From: Stomoxys calcitrans
Taxonomy: Eukaryota; Arthropoda; Insecta; Diptera; Muscidae
DNA: 64,000 nt
Direction: 5' to 3'
Assembly: GCF_963082655.1 (NCBI RefSeq)
Contig: NC_081553.1
Span: 63,106,311-63,170,310 of the forward strand
The stretch's first letter is position 1, and every line of letters begins with the position of its first letter. Position numbers and translations under genes: made by a program. A model generated the notes under the pieces. That model saw only the letters and a program-made list of their open reading frames with translations, had not been told where the DNA came from and ran no database searches. Positions 11,726-23,779 of this stretch are shown here, piece by piece.

Positions 11726-11744
11726 GAGTTTTACATCAGCGGCT

Positions 11745-12165
11745 AGCCTTACACATTGGAAAGTTAAAGTGATTAATACAGGCAGACAAATAATACCTTG
11801 CAATTTTATCAAAATACGAGATCATAGATAGATCAGTTGAATTATCCCAGACATTGAATAAGCTTTTAAGTTCCCTTAGTCTCACAAAAATGGTCGCAGC
11901 AATTCGTCTAGCCACAATCTCCAGAGGCATTCAGAGCATCAGATGGTCTCGTCCTAAGTGCGGCTGTAAAGCACAGGCAAGCCATTCCTTTGGATCCGAC
12001 TGAGTATTGAACAGTAGGTGTACTTTTGAAGTGATGTCCATCAGACCACAACACCATATAGCATTATGGGTCGGACAACTGCAGTAAATATCTAGTGCAT
12101 GACACGCGGTTTAAAGCATTCAACTGTCGTGTTGGCTCATTGCTCACCTGCGGGGCTCCTAACCC
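11745..12165 (-). mobile_element. LINE fragment (LOA/I-like, RT thumb to RNase H)
   Basis: Minus-strand frames give YGAVVWWTSLQK-like and PLEIVARRIAATIFVRLRE blocks, typical of the region between RT and RNase H in LOA/I/R1-type LINEs. It contains frame breaks. Confidence 0.55.
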
Positions 12166-12189
12166 CCGGTGAATATAATGCGTCTACCT

Positions 12190-12897
12190 ACGCCCCCTTA
12201 AATGACTAAAGCCAGCATGAGTACCAATTCGATCCCACGTTGTTTGGACTTGATCTCCCCTTTGATTAGGAGTGAGATTTATTTTTTTAATCCGATTTCG
12301 CTGAAATTTGAAACAGTGAGTAGGTTAGGGCTTTTTGACCGATCTACCGATAAAGCGTCTGAAGCCCATAAAAGCTTAATTTTTTATCCGATTTCGCTGA
12401 AACAGTGGGTATATAGACCGATCTCTCGCATTTATTATCCGATTTCGGCGAAATTTAGGATAGTGAGTTGTGTTAGGCTCTTTGACATTTTTCTACAATT
12501 TGGCCCAAATCGGTCCAGATTTGGATATAGCTGCCATACGTACCGAAGACTCAATTTAAGGTTTTGGGCCCATAAAAGACGCATTTATAATCCGATTCCG
12601 CATGTTAGGCTTTTAGATATCCGTATTGTATAGGGTTTAGATGGGTCTATATTTGGATATGGCTATCAAAAAGACCAATATTTTGATCAGCAAAATTGAA
12701 CAATGACTTGTACTTATTAGACCACTCAATATCCATGTCGAATTTGGTCCTAATCTAACCATATTTCTATAGAGCTGTTATGGAGGCATAATTTATGCAT
12801 TTTTCACCGGATTCTGACGAAAGGTGGTTTATATATACACCCGAGGTGGTGGGTATCCAAAGTTCGGCCCGGGCGAACTTAACGTCTTTTTACTTGT
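12190..12897 (+). repeat. Alpha-type element, hairpin end on the right
   Basis: It ends GGTGGTGGGTATCCAAAG, then the palindrome GTTCGGCCCGGGCGAAC and TTTTTACTTG before a T run. It is truncated on the left. Confidence 0.8.
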
Positions 12898-13835
12898 TTT
12901 AATTTCATTTTTTTTTTGTCATTTCATTTAATTTTACATTTGATCCATTGGGTCTTACCACATCCAATACACTGGAGGGATTTGTAAAAACTTGTTGTTC
13001 AATTGATGTGTGAATTGCAATGAATAAAATTACAAATATTTTATAAAGCTTAATAAAATTCATGTTGACTACGTTACAATAAAATGCGAACTAAAAGCCA
13101 AATGTAAAAGCAAAAGATCTTCACTATAATGAATGATGCATTTAACGGCAATTATAATCGCTAGACCAGCAAGATGATTGACATCTCAAGGCTTTGTTCT
13201 AAAAGATAAGAGAACGATGTTTGTTTTCTTTAAAAAAAAAACCAAAAATCAGAAAATCAGTTGTAGGGAGCATTTCATCATTCTTGTAGAATTCTTAATA
13301 GCAAATAATTACAATATTTATCACCGTTCACCGATTTAAATTCTTTCAAATATTTAAAAGCCAGGTCATTGTCAGGGGTTCGAGTGTCAAGTGGAAAACA
13401 GAAAATCATCGAACCACGCAATAAATAATTGCAAAAGCTATTATCGGCATCAAAATCTTTTATGACCTCAATGGTCAGTATGGCAATTCAAAACAATACC
13501 AAAAGAAGACAACGAAACAATGTAAACATAATTAATTTTTTCTCTTTGATTGATTCACATTTAAACCGCAGAGGTCCTTTGGGGGTGAAAATAAAAATGA
13601 CCATTGAGAAAATTTGAAGAAAAAAATTTTAAAAGAAAACAAACTTATTTTCAACTAATCTATCTATCACCCATTCCAAAACTCAACATTCAAAAGGCAA
13701 TAATTAACAAAAAGGACATTTTAGCGGTGATATTTGGTGTGTTTTATTTGTCAATCTAGCAAATTCGCTAGCTTATGGACAAATAAAACGCTATTCCCGT
13801 TAAATGCTTTGTATTTTAACGTGAACAATTAAAAT
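12898..13835. other. Unique A/T-rich stretch with palindromic motif
   Basis: No gene was seen. It holds a palindromic motif of about 60 bp at 13735-13794, which has an inverted partner at 16931-16990. Confidence 0.4.
13735..13794 (+). repeat. Palindromic motif, copy 1
   Basis: TTTTATTTGTC and GACAAATAAAA form an inverted pair around ATTCGCTAGCTTATG. About three quarters of its positions match the reverse complement of 16931-16990. Confidence 0.6.
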
Positions 13836-14938
13836 AGCGTTAAGTTCGGCCGGGCCGAACTTTGGATACCCACCACCTTGGGTATATATGTAAACCACCT
13901 TTCGTCATAATCCGGTGAAAAATGCATAATTTATGCCCCCATAGCAGCTATATTGAAATATGGTCCGATTTGGACCAAATTCGACACGGATATTGAATGG
14001 TCTAATAAAAATAAGTCATTGTTCAATTTTGAAGAACTAAATATATGAGATCTGTCTATATGGCAGCTATATCCAAATCTGGACCGATCTGACCCAAATT
14101 GAAGAAGAATGTCGAAGGGCCTAACACAACTCACTGTCCCAAATTTCGGCAACATCGGATAATAAACGCGCCTTTTATGGGTCCGCAACCTTAAATCGAG
14201 AGATCGGTCTATATGGCAGCTATATCCAAACCTGGACCGATCTGGGCTAAATTGGAGAAAGATGTCGAAGGACCTAACACAACTCACTGTCCCAAATTTC
14301 AGCAAAATCCGATAATAAATGTGGCTTTTATGGGCCTAAAACCCTAAAGAGCTATATCAGGTTATAGACTGATTCGGACCGTACTTGCCCTCCCGTGGTT
14401 CAAGAAGTCAAGACCCAAGATCGGTTTATAAACCATATTTGACACAGTTGTTGGAAGTCATAATAAACAACTAAGTGCAAAATTTCAGCCAAATCGGATG
14501 GGAATTGCACCCTCTATTGGCTCAAGAAGTCATGACCCAAGATCGGTATATATGGCACTTATTACAAGTTATGGGCCGATTTCAACCATATTTAACACAG
14601 CTGTTGGTAGTCATAACAAAACTCTTTATGCAAAATTTCAGCCAAATCGGACGAATTGCGTCCTCTAGTGGCATAAGAATTCAAGATCCTAGATGGGTTT
14701 ATATGGCAGCTATATTAGGTCATGAACATATTTGAACAATACTTTGTACAGTTGTTGGAAGTGATACCAAAACACCACCAATCCCAACCGATCTACACTA
14801 ATAAGGAGTATATGTGCAAAATTTCAAGCGGCTAGCTTTACTCCTTCGAAAGTTAGCGGCTTTCGACAGACGAACGGACTAGATCGACTTAAACTGTCAT
14901 AACGCTCAAGAATATATACAAAAATAATAGGTGTTACA
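13836..14938. repeat. Composite alpha/beta element
   Basis: The hairpin (GTTCGGCCGGGCCGAAC) and alpha units run to about 14340, then change abruptly to beta units. It ends with GGTGTTACAAACGGAATGA. This is either a recombinant or one element inserted beside another. Confidence 0.65.
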
Positions 14939-14940
14939 AA

Positions 14941-15053
14941 CGGAATGAGGGGAAAACCACCGCTGAGATTTTTTCTGATGGTCTCGCCAGGATTTGAACC
15001 CAGTCGTTCAGCGTCAAAGGCGAACATGCTAACCCCTGCGCTACTGTGGCCTC
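14941..15053 (-). mobile_element. SINE fragment (tRNA-like head only)
   Basis: It has B box GGTTCAAATCC-like and A box TAGCGCAGGGG on the minus strand. The body is absent, and it abuts the composite element. Confidence 0.7.
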
Positions 15054-15059
15054 CCTAGC

Positions 15060-15760
15060 TGTATTAGTTGTACCTACATGCAAAATTTCAGACCTCTAGC
15101 TCCATCCATAAAGAAAGTACTAAATGGCACCAATTGCAGTACTAAACGTACATTTTCTCCCGTTACCAGTACAATTTTTTCACTTTTTCTTTCCACCCTC
15201 ATCCTTTTGCACCAGATGTCTTTTAAGACAAAACTTCAAAATTCTACATCTTCCTATCCGCCCTGTACAAAGTACAGCCATTTCGTACATTTTGGTACTT
15301 TTTTTAGTACCTAAACGTATAAATTTCCAGAAACTTTTATAGTCACTCAATTAAGGTTGGTTGCCATAGTGTACCTATGTTTTAAAATTCAGAGCTCTAG
15401 TTCCATTTGCAAAGAGAGTACCAAATAGTTCCAATTGCGGTACTAAACGTACTATTTCTCCCACTTCCTTTTTTTCGAGACGCTGTTGTATTTGAGCTCA
15501 AGAACATAGTTAGAGCCCTCTCCGTTCGCGCTGGGCAAATATGTATCATTTCGTAGCCTTTGCTACTTTTTAGTACCTTAAAGTACGAATATCACTAAAT
15601 GCTCCCTTATCCCGTGCTCAGACGGCTAAAGCCAGAATCATGAAATGTTGGTATTGGGTCCAACATTTCATTATTCTAGCTTTAGCCGTTTGGGCTGGGC
15701 GATGATCAGTCAGTCCCGCAACTCCTTTCTATATATAGATATATAATATTGATCATGATC
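15060..15760 (+). repeat. GTAC-rich diverged repeat with strong terminal hairpin
   Basis: Two diverged copies (about 15075-15290 and 15385-15600) share CAAAATTTCAGA, CTAGTTCCAT-like and GTACTAAACGTAC blocks. They are followed by the 30-bp-stem hairpin listed separately. A related piece in reverse lies at 17480-17640. Confidence 0.6.
15622..15689 (+). repeat. 30-bp-stem hairpin, 8-nt loop
   Basis: The left arm 15622-15651 begins ACGGCTAAAGCCAGAATC. The right arm 15660-15689 is its reverse complement with two mismatches. The loop is TATTGGGT. Confidence 0.85.
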
Positions 15761-15769
15761 TAGGTCGAT

Positions 15770-16285
15770 CATTCTAGGTCGATTTAGCAAAGCCCGTCTG
15801 TCTGTCCGTCGAAAGCACGATAACTTTCGATGAAAAAAAGCTAAGTGCTTGAAATTTTGTACAAATACTTAGGCTTGTAAATAGGCTATATCGGTTTATA
15901 ACTTGACTTAGCTGCCGCATAAACCGATCTGAGATCTTGACTTCTGGAGCCTCTGTGTAAATATCCGATGTTGGTGAAATTTTACGCGAATTCTTTTGTT
16001 TCGACTCTCAACAATTCTGCCAAGTATGGTTCAAATCGGTTCGTAACCTGATACAGCTCCCATATAAACCGATCTCCCGATTATACTTCTTGACCCTGTA
16101 GATGGCGCAAATCTTATCAAATTTGGCTGAAATTTTGTATGACTTTCAACATGCGTGCCAAATATAGTCTGAATCGGTCTATACCCTGGTATATCTCCCA
16201 TATAAACCGACCTCACGATATCACTTATTGAGCCCCTATAGGGCGCAAGTCTTATGCGAATTGGCTGAAAATATGCACAATGACT
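15770..16285 (-). repeat. Beta-type element fragment
   Basis: GTCTGTCTGTCCGTCGAAAG and units with ACCGATCTCCCGATTAT mark it as an inverted beta copy truncated at the mariner relic. Confidence 0.7.
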
Positions 16286-16289
16286 TTGA

Positions 16290-16705
16290 TTTTTGAAGAG
16301 CTATAGGAAAGTTTTTCAAAAAAAACATAAAATTCAGAAAAATTCATGAAATGTAAAAAAATTTTGTATATCATCTCACTATAGCCCTCACCATTCGCAG
16401 CAACTTTACGATTCACATCCTCTTTGAAGAAGTACGGTCCAATGATGCCACCAGCCCATAAACCGAACCAAACTGTGACTTTTTCTGAATGCATTGGTAG
16501 CTCCTGCAATGCTTCTGGCTGATCTTCACTCCAAAATCGACAATTCTGCTTATGCTTACTCGGCAAAAATGAGCTTCGTCGATGGAATGGAAGAAGCGCG
16601 CGATGAACTTTCTTAACAGAGCACGCATTTTGATAATAAAATTCCATAATTTGGAAGCGTTGTTCGATGTAAGACGAGACATGGTTATATTATAGACCAA
16701 ACTGA
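16290..16705 (-). pseudogene. Mariner/Tc1-type transposase fragment
   Basis: Minus-strand frames contain DEAHF, the first catalytic-Asp block. They also contain NCRFWSEDQPEALQELPMH and VTVWFGLWAGGIIGPYFF, which are typical of a widespread insect mariner-like transposase. The reading frame is broken between DEAHF and KQNCRFW, and both ends are missing. It is inactive. Confidence 0.75.
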
Positions 16706-16710
16706 AGAAG

Positions 16711-17479
16711 GGTTAAATTATAGACCATAATGCAGATGTTTGACAGTGAAACAAAACACGAAACGTGCGAGAGCTATTTAAACAAGTGTTGCCAAAAAGA
16801 TAATAGCTAAAAAATTTCCCTTTATATTTGTTTTTTTTTTTTTATTTTGGTTGAGTGTTGTTGTTGATGTTATTGTAGCCGGATGAGTATCAGTGTTGGT
16901 CAACGTAAAAATACAAAGCATATAGCGCGAAAAACGTTTTATTTGTCCATAAACTAGCGAATCCACCAGATTGGTGAATAAAACAGACCAATTATGAAAT
17001 GGCAAGACTTTTCTTTTTTTTAAATGGTGATGACCTTACATTGTTTAAAGTCTTCTCACTTAGGGCAAACACGGTGGTATGAAATTCATCTTATTTTCCT
17101 TTTTTATTTGCTTTGCTTGAATTATTTTTCATCGTTTTTTGGGTGCACTGGCAGGAGATATGTTTAACGAATCAAAATGATAAATATTTAAAATAGGATC
17201 TGATACGCCAACTTAGGAATTCTTTTTTTCTATTTTTAAGGCAAAGATAACATTGGATAAACAAAGTCCAAAAATAGGAAGCATTTTAGAATAGAAAATC
17301 TAAAAAAGAAATTGTTGTGAATATTAATGAAATATGTCTAATAAAGGCATGCTCTTTGATTTAAATTAAATAACTGAAATAAAATGGGAACATAAAAATG
17401 CCAAATTAGTTAAAAGGGATAATTACAATAAAAATTACGAATTAAATACAAAGATAAAAATAAAAGGTACGTAAAAATC
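16711..17479. other. Unique A/T-rich stretch
   Basis: No gene was seen. It contains the inverted partner of the palindromic motif at 16931-16990. Confidence 0.4.
16931..16990 (-). repeat. Palindromic motif, copy 2 (inverted)
   Basis: GTTTTATTTGTCCATAAAC and CTAGCGAAT match copy 1 in reverse. The outer arms (TTTTATT and AATAAAA) are again inverted within the copy. Confidence 0.6.
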
Positions 17480-17640
17480 TCTAAAATAGCTAAAGCTAGA
17501 CGAATGAAATTTTTCCCGAATGTTGGCCTTGGGTCGGAGGCGCGAGATAAGCGAGATTTAGTCATATTCATAGGTTAAGCTACTAAAAAGTATCAAATAG
17601 TACGCAAATGGGGTCTGTTTGCCCACGGCGAACGGAGAAT
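17480..17640 (-). repeat. Piece of the GTAC/hairpin repeat
   Basis: It carries AGCTAAAGCTAGA and AATGTTGG blocks of the 15622 hairpin arm and GCCCACGGCGAACGGAGA, the reverse of a block near 15520. Confidence 0.5.
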
Positions 17641-17724
17641 AAAGGAATGGCGATAAAATGCCCCACCTGTGGTGTGCTTTGTGCCACTTTCTCCCTTACA
17701 GGCATGTCATGAGACCCACATTTT

Positions 17725-18560
17725 ATTCACCTGTTCCTTAGCATATGGTTTATTAAGTCTCTAAGGTGCCGATCCACTCTGTACTGGCCTAAGAATTGGA
17801 TCAGTGTGTCGGTCCGCACTTTGTCAAAAGCCCCCTCGTTGTCAATGCAAACTGCCAGGAAGTACGTTTTGGCATAAAAAGATTCTTCTATCTTATGCAC
17901 AACCTCGTGCAGGGCAGTCACCCCCGAAATTCCCTTGACATAGGCATGCTGTTTGTATCTCAGCAGTTCGCTGGATTTCTTTCTCTTTACCATAAAGTCC
18001 CCAATAGGTTCCATGCTTTTGAGTAGAAAGCACGTAAGGCTTATGGATCTGTAGGTCTTTGGTGTCGCATAAGTTGCCTTGCCGAGCAAAGGTATAAACA
18101 CCACCCTTACCTCCTGCCAGGCTTTCGAAGTATATGCAAGTCCTAGGCACGCTGTGAAAATTTTGGCCAGATGAGGCGCCAGACAGTCTGCCTCTCTGTG
18201 TAGTAACGCCGGAAATATTCCAGCAGGTCCGGGAGTCTTAAATGGTTTGAAGCTCCTCTAAGGATTCCTTCACCATAAACTCCGTAATTATAAACCTTTG
18301 ATCAACGTCATTATTTCAAGATTCCAGTGTCTCCGTCAGTCCCGTCATATCCTGTTGAAAATGGGTTTTCATCAACAGCCTCATCATGTCCTCCATTGTC
18401 TCTTCTCTCACTCCCATGTCGTCTGCTAAAGTTTCAGTTTGGACATGGGTTCTTGAGAGAAACTTTTTTATCTTGGAGGCGTCATTAACGCTATCGACCT
18501 GTTCGCAGAAAAACTTCCAGGATGCACGTTTTGCCGCTCTGGTAATAAATTTAAAACTTC
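17725..18560 (-). mobile_element. LOA-like LINE, RT domain remnant
   Basis: Minus-strand frames read FIPLLGKATYATPKTYRSIS, then LLRYKQHAYVKGISGVTALH and LAVCIDNEGAFDKV. These are RT motifs of LOA/R1-type LINEs, with the motif-A Asp replaced (CIDNEGAF against the usual DIEGAF). Upstream parts are frameshifted. Confidence 0.75.
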
Positions 18561-20254
18561 AACAATTTTTTTTGCTTTAAAATAAGTTTTCAGTTGTTGT
18601 GGTTGGAGCCTTCTTCTGTTACTCTTTAATCCCTATCTTTTTGTTAATTCTTTCTTTTAAAATACGCAGGACACTAGCTAGCAAGATGCTGGCTCTTTAT
18701 ATTTTCTAAAAATATAAAATTGCCACCCGCAATGAGCAACAATAAAATAATACTCAAACAAGACTTTCAACCAGCAGTCAAACACAGTCTACAGAGTCAC
18801 AGCAAGAATGATGACAGGAGTCAATCTGAAAATCCTTTGAATATTTATGGAGTTGCCCCAAGAGAATTGAGTGTTTTCATGACTTTTTGCGGTTTCACCA
18901 TCCATTTTGTTTTTAAAAATAAAATCCTTGAAGAAAGAATCCATTGAGACCAGTTAAGTGCAGAGATTTTCTCTTGGCCGTTATCCTGTTTTCGCAAGAA
19001 AAAATCAACCGAAGAAAATCTCACATGGTGTTAAACAGTGGATGGACAATAAAACACGATGAAGACGTTGTTTGGCTGGCTTCTATTAAAAACTGTCGAT
19101 ACAAGATGCTGCTGTTGCTGCTGGGACAGACAATGCATTTCGTTTCTTTTTCTTCATTTTGTGTTGCCAGCCAATGCATTTGAGTGCAAATGCTTCCTGC
19201 TGTTTGACCACAGCAGCTATCAAGGAACATAAGAACTTAAGGAAGAGAAGAATTCAACAACAACAACAGCACAACGGCAATTTACTTAAGTCAAGAGGGT
19301 ATAAATACCGTGAAATAAGAAGCTTCAACGGCTACTCTTATTGTGCTGAGAGTAATTGTCCATCTTTCCCCATCAACATCAACATCCGTTCTCAAGATGC
19401 ATTTTATTCTAAGATGGCAAAGACGACAACATCAACGACCATTATCATCATCCTCCCACAATCCATGGTGCTTGTCCCGCTGTTGTTCGTTCGTATTATG
19501 GGGAAATAACAAAATAAAATTGTTTCACTTGTAGTTACATTATTATTATCGCAATGGTTACTTTCATTGCAGGACATGCCATGGCGCAGGAGAGTAGTTT
19601 GCCTTAAGTGTTTACATTGTTAATATTTATGATGGTTTCCTTTGTGATGATGGACTTGAGATAATATTAACAAATTGTTTTAGAATTAGTTTGTTATTAT
19701 TTTTCATTATCAATATTTGTGCTTAATACATGCAAGAGTTTTCTTGCCTGGAGGCTTTAAGTTGTCAAAAAGGATTTATGCTATCATTACAAGGATTCAT
19801 ATGCAAAAATTATATATTACAAAGTATTTGTTCAAAATGTCACAATGAAGTCCGAAAATGAAGGCAAAGAATTAAACATTAAACCGATGGCTTTGGTACA
19901 GGTACACGCAAAAAAAATCATTTGCTTCACATAAAGGAAATTTTCGACATGTAAACTTCTTTTTGGAAAAAATGTTGGAATTTGATTAAGATGAAGGATT
20001 AATACTTGCAATGTATTTTCGCACATTTAAATTCCTACTTTTGGATGGATATTTTTTATCGCCTAAATATAATCAAACAATGTATGTGCTTCAGAAATGT
20101 TTCTTTTGATTTCTTGTACCTGGCAGCCATTTGTCGATTGTTCTAATGATTTTTGTCGATAGACATACTTTTTTACCTATGGCGAAACTTAAAAAAATGT
20201 CACGATCCGATGTTTCCATCCACCCCCACCTAGCTTCTCAACAAACTGACTACT
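18561..20254. other. Unique stretch, CAA/ATC microsatellites
   Basis: No confident gene was seen. It holds short open frames on both strands, CAA and ATC repeats near 19255-19460, and a TATA-like site at 19300. Confidence 0.4.
19300..19307 (+). promoter_or_regulatory. Possible TATA box (TATAAATA)
   Basis: GGGTATAAATACC lies about 110 bp before an ATG whose short frame (31 codons, ending 19509) has a hydrophobic IIIILP and VLVPLLFV core. No consensus donor ends that frame in phase 0, so its link to any gene is unproven. Confidence 0.2.
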
Positions 20255-20375
20255 CTATGCTCAAATAAGAAGTATCTGTGCAAAATTTCGAGATGCTAGC
20301 TTTACGCACTCGACCGCTATTATGATTTCCACAGACAAACGAATACAAGGGAATTTTGCATAGATAACCAGTAAG
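20255..20375 (+). repeat. Beta-type terminal fragment
   Basis: It carries AAGTATCTGTGCAAAATTTC and the GCTAGCTTTACG block of the beta terminus. Confidence 0.6.
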
Positions 20376-22213
20376 GAAAAGCAAAAGTCGGGCAGTGCCG
20401 ACTTTACAATACCCCACACCTATCTTACATCTAATTCTGAACCAATTTTGATGGACCTCGGCAGATGTATCCAGATAGATTATTAATATTCCTGTATCAA
20501 ATTTCGAGCAAAGCAAATATGTTCAAAATGTAATAACTACGGTTGAAAAATGATAACAAATTACCCAAAATCTGACGAACATATACATGAGAGCTACATC
20601 TAAATCTGAACTGATTTCGACCAAACTTTAGGGATATCGAGGAAACCGCTGTACAAAATTGTGGGAAGATTGGTCAATAAATGCGATATATATATATACA
20701 ATATATGAGACCTAAATCTAAATCTGAACCGATTTCTGTGAAATTCGCCAGTAATATCGAGAGTCGTAAGAAAATCCTTCCTGCCAAATTTCCCGATAAT
20801 CGGTTAACAAATGACCATTTTATTGCTGTATTACTGCAAATCGGACAAATATATATATGGGAGGTATATGCAAATCTGAACCGATTTCTATGAAATTTAC
20901 CAGTAATATTGAGAGTTATAAGAAAAGCTTTCTTGCAAAATTTCGAGAGAATCGGTTAACAAATGACCATTTTATTGCTGTTTTACTGCAAATCGGACGA
21001 ACATATATATGGGAGCTATATTCAAACCTGAACCGATATTTATAACATTCAACAGTAATATCGAGAGTTGTAAGAAAATCCTTCCTGCCAAATTTCGAGA
21101 GAATCGGTTAACAAATGACCATTTTATTGTTGTATTACTGCGAATCGGACGAACATACATATGGGAGTTATATCTAAATCTGAACCGGTTTCTATGAAAT
21201 TCACCAGTAATATCGAGAGTTATAAGAAAATAGTTCCTGCCAAATTTCCAGAGAATCGGTTAACAAATGACCATTTTAATGCTGTATTACTGCAAATCGG
21301 ACGAACATATATATGGGAGCTATATCTAATCTGAACCGATTTCGCCAGTAATATCGAGGGTCATAAGAAAATCCTTCCTACCAATTTTCCAGAGAATCTG
21401 TTAACAAATGACCATTTTATTGCTGTATTACTGCAAATCGGACAAACATATATATGGGAGCTATATGCAAATCTGAACCGATTTCTATGAAATTTACCAG
21501 TAATATTGAGAGTTATAAGAAAATTCTACCTGCAAAATTTCCAGAGAATCGGTTTACAAATGACCATTTTAATGCTGTATTACTGCAAATCGGACAAACA
21601 TATATATGGGAGCTATATGCTAATCTGAACAGATTTCTATGAAATTCAACAGTAACATCGAGAGTTCTAAGGAAATCCTTCCTGTCGAATTTCAAGAGAA
21701 TCGGTTAACAAATGACCATTTTATTGTTGTATTACTGCGTATCGGACGAACATATATATGGGAGCTATATCTTAATCTGAACCGATTTCTATGAAATTTA
21801 CCAGTAATATTGAGAGTTATAAGAAAAACTTTCTTGCCAAAATGACCATTTTATTGCACTATTACTGCAAATCGGACGAACATATATATGGAAGCTAAAT
21901 CCAAATCTGAACCGATTTTTTTCAATTTCAATAGGCTTCGTCTCTGGGCCAAAAAACAAATTCGTACCAAATTTGAAGACGATCAGATGAAAATTGCGAC
22001 CTGTAGTTTGTACACAAATTAACATGGACAGACGGATAGACAGACGGACAGGCAGACGGACGGACAGACAGGCGGACATAGCTAAATCGAATAAGAAAGT
22101 GATTCCGAGTCGATCGGTATACTTATCAATGGGTCTATCTCTCTTCTTTTTGGGTGTTACAAACAAATGCACTAAGTTATAATACCCTGTACCATAGTAG
22201 TGGTGTAGGGTAT
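20376..22213 (+). repeat. Full gamma-type element
   Basis: It starts with the hairpin AAGTCGGGCAGTGCCGACTT and ATACCCCACACC. About nine units of about 150 bp follow (GACCATTTTATTGCTGTATT; CATATATATGGGAGCTATAT). It ends CCATAGTAGTGGTGTAGGGT and ATAATA. The termini are inverted relative to each other. Confidence 0.85.
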
Positions 22214-22680
22214 AATAATTTCAGCTTCTATGGACTCAAGATGCCAAATCGGGAGATCGTTTCATATGGGAGCTATATCAGGGTTTATTCGAATCATACT
22301 TGTCACAATTGTTGAAAGTCAAACCCAAGACTACGTGCAAATTTTTAGCCTAATCGGACAGGAATTGAGGCTTCTAGGCGCTCAAGAAGTCAAGTCGAAG
22401 GACCACTTTATATGGGAGCTATATCCAAAGCATTTCCCATTTTCAATCCCTCAAAGACGTACATAAATAAGAAGTATCTGTGCAAAATTTCTATCGGCTA
22501 GCTTTACACTTTCGACCGCTATAGTGATTTCCATAGACAGACAAACACATGGACCGAAGAACATGGCTAGATCGACTTAGATTATCAAGACGATCAAGAA
22601 TATATACTTTATGGAGTCGCTGGTGTTACAAACGGATTGACTAGATAAGTATACCCCCATCCTATGGTGATGGGTATTAA
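22214..22680 (+). repeat. Beta-type element fragment
   Basis: Two beta units and the terminal block end CCCCCATCCTATGGTGATGG. It directly abuts the gamma element. Confidence 0.75.
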
Positions 22681-23779
22681 AATTTGACTTCGGAGCGCGA
22701 GAATATCGGACTTCAATGAAAGGATTTTGAAAATGAAGAACGAAACTGATATCCGTATTGTGGCGGCCCGCCACAAAATCTGTGCAATGCACCAACAGGC
22801 CAATCAGAACAACATGGGTCCCAAAGAGAATAGAGTACTAATCATGCATCCAATTTGGTGTAAAATTGATCCAGGAAAGACCCGTGGAACTTTAAAGATA
22901 ATGAATCAGATGTGATATTTATTGGACACAAGTTTAACTGGGCTAGCTACGCTTCGTCGAATATTTGTATGGTCAATAAATAAGTCCCGTTGGGGATGTT
23001 TTGGGGTTTGGACGGTCAGACATTCAGAAATCCCGCCCTGAAAATGGATATAGGTTCGTTTCTACCCTCAAATACCTTTAATTTGATTGGTCCATTTTAT
23101 CACGATTGGACTATATTCGTCTTTATACGCAAAAAAAAAATAAAACGTTTGGTACATTTTTACGACAAACAAAATCTCTTTATCACGAAGATTTTCGTTT
23201 ATTGTAACCGTGTAATGTTTCGCTTCAACATATCATTAGCCATAAACGTAGGATCATTGAACGTAACTAACTTTGTTTATTATAAACCCTTTAGCAGCTT
23301 CGCCTACGGTAAACGGACCTTTATTTTGTTGTAATACCAAAAACTCTTAAATGGCAAAAGAGGGTCGATTGCCACAAACAAAGATTCGTGTACCGGATCA
23401 ATAATTTTCTAATTTTCTACTAGAGAGAAAGGATGAGTATTTGAGCGTATATACCAATGGCGGGCGAAAATACTCACACTATTGCACATTACTGTGTACG
23501 TACACAAGAAAATAATCTCAAACAATCCCATGGGCTTCCAAATAATTATATATAGACACATTCTCACGCACAGTATACATTTTTTTTTGAGCAAAGAGCA
23601 GTCAATAAATTGAGCAGCGTGTTGAATTGGAAAGCAACACACAAATCGCTGCTAGATACAAAAAAAACACAACAAGAATTTCTAAGGCACATACATTGTT
23701 TGTTAATATTTACGCAGTAAAGAAATGTCCATCCCCAAGTAGGCATTGTAATGTGTGAAAACAACAATTCCCAGAAGTT
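22681..23779. other. Unique stretch, no gene seen
   Basis: Open frames on both strands are short and unlike known proteins. The sequence is A/T-rich. Confidence 0.4.

Noticed and set aside
19021..19509. Short frames near the TATA-like site, including a hydrophobic 31-codon frame
   Set aside because: They overlap CAA/ATC microsatellites, and no consensus donor in the right phase links them to CRHBP. Kept only as a weak promoter note.
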